Positions 1-6,234 of a stretch of 7,461 nt of DNA are shown in pieces. The notes beneath the pieces were generated by a model that saw only the letters and a list, made by a program, of their open reading frames with translations, ran no database searches and was not told the DNA's origin. The position numbers were made by a program, and so were the translations under genes. The stretch spans positions 1-7,461 of the forward strand of contig DGSM01000092.1 in the NCBI GenBank assembly GCA_002393975.1, given 5' to 3'. Each line of letters opens with the position of its first letter. Position 1 is the first letter of the stretch. The stretch is from Clostridiales bacterium UBA4362. GTDB taxonomy: Bacteria; Bacillota; Clostridia; TANB77; CAG-508.

Positions 1-7
1 TTTGTAT

Positions 8-13
8 TATAAT
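8..13 (+). promoter_or_regulatory. Probable -10 box for the VanZ-like gene
   Basis: A perfect TATAAT lies at 8-13. Transcription would begin near base 20, giving a leader of about 25 bases that carries the SD at 33-40. The matching -35 box would fall outside the left edge of the window, so only half of the promoter can be seen. Confidence 0.45.
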
Positions 14-32
14 AATTGAACATCAATAAGGT

Positions 33-40
33 GGAGGTGA
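33..40 (+). promoter_or_regulatory. Shine-Dalgarno site fixing the start at 46
   Basis: GGAGGTGA is a near-perfect complement of the 16S rRNA tail and ends five bases before the ATG at 46. It lies inside the reading frame if the in-frame TTG at 16 were the start, which argues against that longer form. Confidence 0.8.
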
Positions 41-45
41 GATCC

Positions 46-603
46 ATGAATGACTTTTTGTATGCATTCGCAAGTCTCTTAAAGAAACTGCACGATTTCA
101 TTGCACGGAAAAGTAATCACATGGATGACAAGGTTTTACACTTCCTGGTTCTTGGATTTACCGGATTGCTCATATTCGCTTTAACATATCCTATGTTTAA
201 GCGATTTGACGAGAAGAATGATTCGAAGGCTATGGCTGTTGTTTACACTATTTCAACCACAGTGATACTGACAATTTCAATGGCATTCGTGCTAGACGTT
301 AGTGAGGAGTTGGTGTTTGTTCCTTTTATTTTCGGCTTCATAATATTTCCGTTTTCATACAAAGTATTCAAGATGCTTGATAAAAAGGAACAATCCTTTA
401 GAATGACTAACTACTTCACAACAACAATGATTATCTGCTTTGCTATCGCGATAGAAGTGTGTCAGGGTCGAACCAAGACCGGCAACATGGAAGTTGCAGA
501 TGCATTATTCGGGATTGCTGGATATATTGTGTTCTATCTAATAATGTATGGCATAATATCTATATTCAAATTTGTTTTCCGGCATAAGAATCACGAAGCA
601 TAA
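46..603 (+). CDS. VanZ-like family integral membrane protein
   Basis: This 185-residue membrane protein has the VanZ-like pattern: an early DKxxHF motif (D28, K29, H32, F33) at the start of the first hydrophobic helix, and a late E137xxxQ140-G-R142 motif followed by an acidic residue (D152) and a G-rich helix (residues 152-176). Hydrophobic stretches lie near residues 29-48, 63-82, 89-108, 124-138 and 155-176. VanZ itself gives low-level teicoplanin resistance in enterococci, but most relatives have no known job, so resistance should not be inferred. The start at ATG 46 is set by the SD at 33-40. The gene stands alone, converges on the operon to its right, and its stop codon is the first base of the terminator stem region. 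Samples of it are about 38-42% G+C and its arginines are mostly CGA/CGG, unlike the neighbours. The family call is from motifs only. Confidence 0.72.
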   Translation: MNDFLYAFASLLKKLHDFIARKSNHMDDKVLHFLVLGFTGLLIFALTYPMFKRFDEKNDSKAMAVVYTISTTVILTISMAFVLDVSEELVFVPFIFGFIIFPFSYKVFKMLDKKEQSFRMTNYFTTTMIICFAIAIEVCQGRTKTGNMEVADALFGIAGYIVFYLIMYGIISIFKFVFRHKNHEA

Positions 604-627
604 AAGACCACGAGTGTGGTCTTTTTT
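602..627. terminator. Hairpin terminator between convergent genes
   Basis: A perfect 10-bp stem pairs 602-611 with 616-625 around the loop GAGT, and a T-run extends to 627. It starts inside the stop codon of the VanZ-like gene and ends two bases before the stop of the minus-strand gene at 629. On the plus strand the T-tract is good. On the minus strand the stem is followed by only a short T-run that is part of the stem itself, so termination of the operon may be less efficient in that direction. Confidence 0.85.
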
Positions 628-628
628 G

Positions 629-1192
629 TTACATATTAAACTTTCGTGTCAATTCTTCTTTAATGTCTTTATGACACATAATTAAGCTAAAAAGAAAATT
701 AATAATAGATATTGCTATGGATAAATTAATCAATGGACTCGAATTAATATATCCTTTATAAATAAAATAGATAATAGATAAACTAAGCAATACAATGACT
801 AATTGGCTAATAGCATTTTGTCTATAATGTTTATGGCTAATAATTGTTATAATAAACATCGCTATATTGGAAATAATAATTAGAATTGGAAAACAAATAT
901 TAACTGACCACCCTTTAAATCCAATGCGATAATCTATAAAGTATAGTAGCAATGCCAATAATATTGATTGAAACATTATATGACCAGCCACTGTCTTATT
1001 TCTTGTTACAGAATATCTTACTGTGAAATAAACATATATAAACCCAAATATGCATAGATGGCTCCAATATATGTAAGGAGTCGTTAATCTATTTATAATA
1101 AGCAATACAATAGACACTATTGATAAAACTAGCATTACTATTTTAAAAGCTCTATTTATTGTTTTGCTTTTTATCTTTTTTGGATACAGCAT
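629..1192 (-). CDS. DUF6320-like six-helix membrane protein
   Basis: This 187-residue protein has about six hydrophobic helices (near residues 17-36, 42-61, 68-86, 98-117, 126-145 and 152-172). It carries the features I associate with DUF6320 membrane proteins next to alcohol-acetyltransferase genes in Clostridia: an N-terminal YPxxIKSKT stretch, an IID/FID-x-GFKGWSV motif around residues 87-97, and a C-terminal charged ELxRKF. The relatives I recall carry an N-terminal zinc ribbon (two CxxC pairs). This one has none, and there is a TAG just upstream in frame (1208-1210), so it is not hidden by a wrong start. ATG 1192 is chosen over the in-frame GTG at 1204 because GGAG at 1199-1202 sits six bases before the ATG. 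It is the last gene of the three-gene operon and overlaps the acyltransferase gene by 41 bases. Function is unknown; an anchor, scaffold or transporter for the acyl product is inference. Confidence 0.68.
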   Translation of the reverse strand: MLYPKKIKSKTINRAFKIVMLVLSIVSIVLLIINRLTTPYIYWSHLCIFGFIYVYFTVRYSVTRNKTVAGHIMFQSILLALLLYFIDYRIGFKGWSVNICFPILIIISNIAMFIITIISHKHYRQNAISQLVIVLLSLSIIYFIYKGYINSSPLINLSIAISIINFLFSLIMCHKDIKEELTRKFNM

Positions 1193-2498
1193 TCTTTTCT
1201 CCACTTTCTATTGAATCTAAAACCTCATTTGATTCAACACTAACTTTAACATTTTGTGCTTTTAAGAATTTATAAAAATACTTCTCAATACTATTATCAT
1301 TTAGAACAGATGTAAAAGTAAAAATCACTTTATCAACATAAGTACAACTTGAGCATTTAATCTTTTCAATATGTTCAGGAGCAATAAGCAATAGAAAATA
1401 ATCTATATATTTTTGATATTTACCAATAATACCAACCTTTCCAATATTTGAATAAGTGATAGATAAATACTTTTGAATCTCTCTATAGATACTTCTAATA
1501 ATTATCTTCTTTAAGAAGAATGGTATATGTCCTATAAAGAAGTTCTGGCCTATCTTTACATTACCAGACATAGTCTTTAGAATTTCTTCTTCTGATAATT
1601 TCTTTTCAAATTCACTTCTTACAAAGTCTGCAATTTTTTCAAAAGAAACACAAGTTTCCATCTCAGCATCGACACTAATATAAGAGAAAAAGTTAGACAT
1701 AGTTTTAGATCTATAATACTTTTTCAAGTTTACTGGAATACAAACTTTTATAGGCTTCTTATTTTTATTTTTCTTCTTTTTATAATACTTCAATACATTA
1801 GCATTATATATTGACCATATAAGGACACTTGTTAAATATTGTGTAGTAGACAAATTATATTTAACACATTCTTTTTTCAAATCATCTGAATTAATTAATA
1901 AATGATTTACACTTACTTGTCCAAATTTTAGTTCTTTTCCTTTTAAAAGATATGCTCTCTTATTTCCCCTATTATTCTTTGATTTCTTATCATAATTTGA
2001 GACATAACTATCTTCTGTGTCGAACTCTATTTTTCTAGCTTTTCTTTCATCTTTGTCTTGAAGTTCTTCATGTTTCATATCTAAGTAATTGTAGATAATC
2101 TCTCTAAAAAAGATAAGTCCACCATTACCATCTGTTAAAGAATGAAAGATTTCAACATTAATCTTTCTCTCAAAATAAGTAACACTAAATAAATAATTAT
2201 TATTCTCAGCTGGATCTATTCTTTTGCAAGGATAATATTGTTCTTGGCTTACTACTACTTTTTTAGGATTATTCTCTAAGTAATACCAAAAGAAACCTCT
2301 TCTAAGTCTTACTCTAAATGCACTATATCTAACTAAGGCTTTTTCAACTGCTTTTTCTAAAGTTTCTTTATCTACTTCTTCTTTTAATACTGCAGAATAT
2401 CTAAAAACAGTGCTATATTTATTACTCTCTTGCAAAGGAAATATCTTAGCGGAATTATCTAATTTTCTCCATGATTCCTTTTTTGATCTTTCTTTCAT
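1152..2498 (-). CDS. HxxxDG acyltransferase, alcohol-acetyltransferase/condensation-like
   Basis: This 448-residue cytoplasmic protein belongs to the CoA-dependent acyltransferase superfamily (AATase, PapA, NRPS condensation fold). The catalytic motif is H119-S-L-T-D123-G124 followed by NGG, with H119 the expected general base. Further family-like landmarks are PVNLKKYYRSKT and NFFSY at 255-273, and TYSNIGKVG at 348-356. Such enzymes move an acyl group from a CoA or carrier-protein thioester to an alcohol or amine. Nothing here shows the donor or acceptor. There is a lysine-rich insert at 238-251 and a polar, lysine-rich tail from about 425 that appears to extend past the fold; its last codons double as the start of the next gene. 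The ATG shares one base with the hydrolase stop (TAATG) and lacks a clear SD of its own, so translation is probably coupled. The superfamily call is firm; the name alcohol acetyltransferase is only the usual automatic label. Confidence 0.82.
   Translation of the reverse strand: MKERSKKESWRKLDNSAKIFPLQESNKYSTVFRYSAVLKEEVDKETLEKAVEKALVRYSAFRVRLRRGFFWYYLENNPKKVVVSQEQYYPCKRIDPAENNNYLFSVTYFERKINVEIFHSLTDGNGGLIFFREIIYNYLDMKHEELQDKDERKARKIEFDTEDSYVSNYDKKSKNNRGNKRAYLLKGKELKFGQVSVNHLLINSDDLKKECVKYNLSTTQYLTSVLIWSIYNANVLKYYKKKKNKNKKPIKVCIPVNLKKYYRSKTMSNFFSYISVDAEMETCVSFEKIADFVRSEFEKKLSEEEILKTMSGNVKIGQNFFIGHIPFFLKKIIIRSIYREIQKYLSITYSNIGKVGIIGKYQKYIDYFLLLIAPEHIEKIKCSSCTYVDKVIFTFTSVLNDNSIEKYFYKFLKAQNVKVSVESNEVLDSIESGEKNAVSKKDKKQNNK
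1199..1202 (-). promoter_or_regulatory. Shine-Dalgarno site for the DUF6320-like gene
   Basis: On the minus strand, GTGGAG precedes the ATG at 1192 with six bases between GGAG and ATG. It is embedded in the coding sequence of the upstream acyltransferase gene, so ribosomes can load while that gene is still being read. Confidence 0.65.
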
Positions 2499-3415
2499 TA
2501 TATTTTACTAATTAACTCCATTCTCTTCTTAACCATTTCTCTGGTTATCTTTCCATTTTTTAAGTCATATCCATGCATTGTTTTTTTAGTTTCATTTACA
2601 GTAACTTCAATATTTTCTTTCTTTAATTTCTCTGCAAACTCTATTGCTTCATCATGTAAACAATCAAATTCTGCTGTTTCTATATATGTTTTAGGCATAA
2701 AAGAAACATCTTTCATTTCTCCAGGTGATATATAATTTGGGTTATCTTTTAAATATAAATCCCACATCTTTTTGTTTAATACTGAGTTCCATATTGGTGT
2801 ATCTGTAAATTCTTTCATTGATTCAGTCTTCATTCTCTTATCTAGAACTGGATATAATAACATCAAGCAATCAGGAATATATATATTCTGCTCTTTTGCT
2901 TTTCTTATTACATCTACTGCTATACAACCACCTGCTGAATCTCCACATACTAATATCTTATTATTATCTTTTTTATTATTAACAATATCTTTATATGCAG
3001 CAAAAGTATCTTCAATAGATGTTGGATATTTGTGTTTATATGCTAGTCTATAATCAACATATACTACCTTGCATAAGTCATTTGATGCAAGTTTTTCGCA
3101 AAAGTTAAAATGATTTAAAGCTCCTCTATAAACAAAACATCCACCATGAACATATAGTAGTATTTTATCAGTCTTTGTTTCTTTTGGCTCAAAAGTTAAT
3201 ATCTTAATCATTTCACCATCATATGATCTAATTCTTTTAGTATTAACATCAACTTTTTTAGTGCCTCTTATTGCTTTAGGAAGCACGCCCATAATTCTAT
3301 CTGCATTTACAAATACTAGTTCATTAAATGGAAGTTTATATTTTTTATAAAAACCAAATTCTTTACTAATTGGATATTTTTTAGGTTTATGATTTTCTTC
3401 ATTTACAATCTTCAT
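2498..3415 (-). CDS. HSL-family (family IV) alpha/beta hydrolase, probable esterase
   Basis: This 305-residue protein without a signal peptide or membrane helix shows all parts of a hormone-sensitive-lipase type esterase. The oxyanion-hole motif HGG is at 90-92, the nucleophile elbow GDSAGG at 158-163 gives Ser160, the acid is probably Asp251 in EFDCLHDEA, and the catalytic His281 is in MHGY. The W218-to-SP231 stretch is also typical. The enzyme is expected to hydrolyse a carboxylic ester, or possibly to work in reverse with the acyltransferase encoded next. It is the first gene of the operon, with SD AGAGGA (3423-3428) seven bases before the ATG and a TATAAT box upstream. Its stop overlaps the next start by one base. 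The substrate is unknown; intact catalytic residues suggest an active enzyme. Confidence 0.9.
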   Translation of the reverse strand: MKIVNEENHKPKKYPISKEFGFYKKYKLPFNELVFVNADRIMGVLPKAIRGTKKVDVNTKRIRSYDGEMIKILTFEPKETKTDKILLYVHGGCFVYRGALNHFNFCEKLASNDLCKVVYVDYRLAYKHKYPTSIEDTFAAYKDIVNNKKDNNKILVCGDSAGGCIAVDVIRKAKEQNIYIPDCLMLLYPVLDKRMKTESMKEFTDTPIWNSVLNKKMWDLYLKDNPNYISPGEMKDVSFMPKTYIETAEFDCLHDEAIEFAEKLKKENIEVTVNETKKTMHGYDLKNGKITREMVKKRMELISKI

Positions 3416-3422
3416 AGAAAAA

Positions 3423-3428
3423 TCCTCT
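3423..3428 (-). promoter_or_regulatory. Shine-Dalgarno site of the hydrolase gene
   Basis: Minus-strand AGAGGA ends seven bases before the ATG at 3415. It is the only strong ribosome site at the head of the three-gene operon. Confidence 0.7.
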
Positions 3429-3444
3429 TTTATTTGCTTATTAG

Positions 3445-3450
3445 ATTATA
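3445..3450 (-). promoter_or_regulatory. -10 box of the hydrolase-acyltransferase operon
   Basis: A perfect TATAAT is read on the minus strand, which would start RNA near 3438 and give a leader of about 23 bases. The -35 region 17 bases further up (TTTTAA) matches the consensus poorly, so activity may depend on an activator or on the AT-rich upstream DNA. No operator-like palindrome is apparent around it. Confidence 0.5.
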
Positions 3451-3492
3451 TATCATAACTTTTGATTTTAAAACATAACAATATATATGAGC

Positions 3493-3533
3493 AAAAAAAC
3501 TTGTAATAGATTAATATCCATTACAAGTTTTTT
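3493..3533 (-). terminator. Strong terminator of the P-type ATPase gene
   Basis: A perfect 14-bp stem pairs 3494-3507 with 3520-3533. Inside the loop a further GAT/ATC pairing (3509-3511 with 3516-3518) is possible. Read on the minus strand it starts directly after the ATPase stop codon and ends in a run of seven T. It separates the ATPase from the downstream operon. Confidence 0.88.
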
Positions 3534-3534
3534 A

Positions 3535-6090
3535 TTACAACCATTCGCCATATTTCTTGATGTATAAACTCTTTACTATTGATGCAATTATACCATAAAG
3601 TACTACAAATCCAATTAAATATAAATAATAGATAGCTGGAAGTATTACAAAGTTAAATCCTTGAGTAAAGCTTAATAGTATTGGAACAATTATTGTAAAT
3701 ACTATAGTTAAGAATGTTAGTACTAGTAAAGTCTTACTTGGTTTAGATTTGGTAATATGATTTGTTCTTATATAGAAAATCATTAGTGTTTCTGAAACTA
3801 TACACTCTACAAACCATGCAGTTTGGAAATATGCTTGCATATCTAAAGAATTGTATTTTAATATAAACCAGAATACTATAAATGCTACTATATCAGTAAT
3901 AGAAGAAATAACACCAAATATAACCATGAATCTACCAATAGCTTTTATATCCCATTTTCTTACTTTCTTTATAAAGCTTTCATCCACATTATCATATGGA
4001 ATTCCTATTTGAGATAGCTCAACTATAAAGTCTTGAATTAACATTTGAATTGGTAGTAATGGTAAGAATGGTAAGAAAATACTTGCAATTAAAATACTAA
4101 ATACATCACCAAAGTCTTGGCTTAATGCAAGCTTCATATATTTTAAAATATTACCATATACTTTTCTACCTTCTATAACACCATTGTGGATAACTTCTAA
4201 GTTTTGTTCTAGAAGAATAATATCACTAGATTCTTTTGCAATATCTGTACCACCATCAACACTTATTCCAACATCTGATGATCTTAGAGCAGGAGCATCA
4301 TTTACTCCATCACCCATATATCCAACAGAGTGTCCATTTTTTCTTAATGTTGAAACTACTCTTTCTTTTTGCATTGGATTCATTCTTGCAAATATATCAA
4401 TTTTTTCTACCGCCTCGGCTAATTCATAATCATTTAGTTCTTCAATTTCGCTTCCTGTTAATATCTTACTTGTAATACCAACAGCATTACAAATATTTCT
4501 TGTTGCAAAAGCATTATCTCCTGTAAGGATTTTAATTCCTACGCCATATTCTTTTAATTTCTTTATTGTAACTTCTGCAGATGGTTTTGGTGGATCTAAG
4601 AATGCAATAAGACCAATTAAAGTAAAGTCAACTTCATCTTCTGCATCGAATACGTCAACACCCTCATATTCAGGCTTAAGTGCTAATGCTATAACTTGCA
4701 TTCCTTCTTTTGCCATATCTTCTGCATTTTTATTTACTTTAGCAATAATCTCTTCATTTATTGGTACTTCTTCACCATTTACTAAAGCCATATCACAAAC
4801 TTTAACAATCTCTTCTAAAGCTCCTTTTGCTATGACTCTAAACTTTTCATTATGCTTAACAACTATAGAAGATCTTTTTCTCATATAATCAAAAGGAATC
4901 TCATCTATCTTCGTAAAGTCTGATATGTCTACATTATGACTTTTAGCATACTGAATAATTGCTTTGTCTACTATGTTCTTATATCCAGTGCTTAAAGAAC
5001 TATTAACATATGCACATTTAAGTACATAGTCATCATCATTTCCATCAACATTTATATATTTTTGAAGTTCAATATTATTTTTTGTCAAAGTTCCTGTTTT
5101 ATCAGTACATAGAATATCCATTGATCCTAAGTTTTGAATTGATTTAATACTCTTAACCAATGTATTCTTTTTAGCAAGTGATTTACTTCCTTTAGTCAAG
5201 TTAACATTTACTATCATTGGAAGCATACTTGGAGTAATACCAACAGCTACTGATAATGCAAAAAGAATCGCTTCATTAATGTTGTTTCTAATCATTCCAT
5301 ATATGATAAATACTAGTATACAGATGACTACCATACATTTAATTAGCAGTCCTGTAATGTGGTTCATTCCTTTATCAAAAGCAGTTTCATCTTTAACTAC
5401 TTCTTTTTTCTTATTCATTTTTCCTATAAATGTATCAAGACCTGTTTTAACAACTATACCTTTTCCTTGACCACTTATAACATTACATCCCATTAAGCAA
5501 ATATTGTTTATATCTATTGGGTCTGTTGAATCACTTTCTATGTGAATGTTTTTCTCAACGGCATCACTTTCTCCTGTAAATGATGATTGATTTATGAAAA
5601 GGTCCTTGCTTTCAAATAAATATAAGTCAGCTGGAATAACGCTTCCTGCACTTAAAGTAATAACATCTCCACACACTATTTTTTCTTGTCTTACTTCTAG
5701 CTGTTTTCCTTCTCTTATAACATCTGTAAAAATTCTTATTTGTTCTTTTAATCTTTCATTAAATTTATATGTTGAATAGTCTTGAGTAAATCTAATAATA
5801 ACACTTATTAGAGTAATCCCTAGTATTATGAATGCTCCTATCTTATCATCAGTAATAAAATCTATAGCAGCTAACAAGATTAGAATCAAAACAAATTTAT
5901 CTTTTAGAGCCTCAAAGATAAAGTATAATGGAGTTTTCTTCTTTTTATTGTTTACTACATTATCTCCATATTCATCTAATCTCTCTTCTACTTCTTCATT
6001 ATTTAAACCTTGTTCATTTGTTTTAAATAATGAAAGTATCTCTTCTTTAGTTTTGTTAGAAATTTCTTTATACTCTAATCCACTATTCAT
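3535..6090 (-). CDS. mgtA: Magnesium-transporting P-type ATPase, MgtA/MgtB type
   Basis: This 851-residue P-type ATPase is complete: TGES (172-175) in the actuator domain, phosphorylation motif DKTGTLT with Asp330, TGDN (523-526) and MGDGVNDAPAL (592-602) in the P domain, and about ten membrane helices. The MgtA group is shown by TPxMLPMIV in helix M4, IQNLGSMDILCTDK before the catalytic Asp, the FLPFLPLLPIQMLIQ stretch, KWDIKAIGRFM, and the IKKYGEWL end. Members pump Mg2+ into the cell with ATP. Several membrane positions differ from the enterobacterial proteins I remember: Ser288 where M4 has Glu, Asp659 and Asp662 where M5 has Asn, and Asp687 and Glu691 where M6 has Asn and Asp. Asp733 in SSITDI is kept. 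Ion specificity is therefore less sure than family. ATG 6090 is preferred to the in-frame TTG at 6105, whose codons contain the SD. The gene has its own promoter and terminator; the leader is too short for a magnesium riboswitch. Confidence 0.85.
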   Translation of the reverse strand: MNSGLEYKEISNKTKEEILSLFKTNEQGLNNEEVEERLDEYGDNVVNNKKKKTPLYFIFEALKDKFVLILILLAAIDFITDDKIGAFIILGITLISVIIRFTQDYSTYKFNERLKEQIRIFTDVIREGKQLEVRQEKIVCGDVITLSAGSVIPADLYLFESKDLFINQSSFTGESDAVEKNIHIESDSTDPIDINNICLMGCNVISGQGKGIVVKTGLDTFIGKMNKKKEVVKDETAFDKGMNHITGLLIKCMVVICILVFIIYGMIRNNINEAILFALSVAVGITPSMLPMIVNVNLTKGSKSLAKKNTLVKSIKSIQNLGSMDILCTDKTGTLTKNNIELQKYINVDGNDDDYVLKCAYVNSSLSTGYKNIVDKAIIQYAKSHNVDISDFTKIDEIPFDYMRKRSSIVVKHNEKFRVIAKGALEEIVKVCDMALVNGEEVPINEEIIAKVNKNAEDMAKEGMQVIALALKPEYEGVDVFDAEDEVDFTLIGLIAFLDPPKPSAEVTIKKLKEYGVGIKILTGDNAFATRNICNAVGITSKILTGSEIEELNDYELAEAVEKIDIFARMNPMQKERVVSTLRKNGHSVGYMGDGVNDAPALRSSDVGISVDGGTDIAKESSDIILLEQNLEVIHNGVIEGRKVYGNILKYMKLALSQDFGDVFSILIASIFLPFLPLLPIQMLIQDFIVELSQIGIPYDNVDESFIKKVRKWDIKAIGRFMVIFGVISSITDIVAFIVFWFILKYNSLDMQAYFQTAWFVECIVSETLMIFYIRTNHITKSKPSKTLLVLTFLTIVFTIIVPILLSFTQGFNFVILPAIYYLYLIGFVVLYGIIASIVKSLYIKKYGEWL

Positions 6091-6097
6091 ATTATTT

Positions 6098-6103
6098 ATC
6101 TCC
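6098..6103 (-). promoter_or_regulatory. Shine-Dalgarno site fixing the ATPase start
   Basis: Minus-strand GGAGAT, with nine bases between GGAG and the ATG at 6090. The possible TTG start at 6105 overlaps this site and has no SD of its own, so the shorter protein is preferred. Confidence 0.7.
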
Positions 6104-6121
6104 AATTAATTAACTGTCTAT

Positions 6122-6150
6122 ATAATAATTATTAGTAATTAAAATAGCAA
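6122..6150 (-). promoter_or_regulatory. Promoter of the P-type ATPase gene
   Basis: Read on the minus strand, TTGCTA (6145-6150, four of six to consensus) and TATTAT (6122-6127, five of six) are 17 bases apart, the ideal spacing. The start would be near 6115, leaving about 25 bases before the ATG. This is a sigma-A type promoter by pattern. Confidence 0.6.
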
Positions 6151-6195
6151 TATTATTAATGTATTGAATAAAAAACTTAATATAAGATTTAAAAT

Positions 6196-6227
6196 AAAAA
6201 AAGACTAACATTTTTATATGTTAGTCT
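6196..6227 (-). terminator. Terminator of the TPM-protein operon
   Basis: A 10-bp stem pairs 6202-6211 with 6218-6227 around a six-base loop. On the minus strand it follows the stop codon at 6235 by seven bases and ends in a T-run (6196-6201), with another short T-run just beyond. It insulates the ATPase promoter from upstream transcription. Confidence 0.87.
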
Positions 6228-6234
6228 CATTTTC

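Noticed and set aside
16..45. Longer form of the VanZ-like protein starting at TTG 16
   Set aside because: The GGAGGTGA site at 33-40 lies inside these codons and is ideally placed for ATG 46; the TTG would sit within a few bases of the expected transcript start.
2772..3053. Plus-strand 93-codon frame opposite the hydrolase
   Set aside because: It is fully antisense to the catalytic core of a well-supported esterase gene; nothing supports its translation.
3494..3533. Long inverted repeat as a mobile-element end
   Set aside because: Its position right after the ATPase stop and its T-run identify a terminator; there is no transposase or target-site duplication nearby.
4184..4475. Two plus-strand open frames opposite the ATPase P domain
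   Set aside because: They lie entirely antisense to the conserved TGDN/GDGVNDAP region, have no SD and show no recognisable protein pattern, so they are shadows.
5279..6109. Three plus-strand open frames opposite the N-terminal part of the ATPase
   Set aside because: They are antisense to the TGES-containing domain and membrane helices, with low-information Ser/Phe/Leu composition typical of shadow frames.
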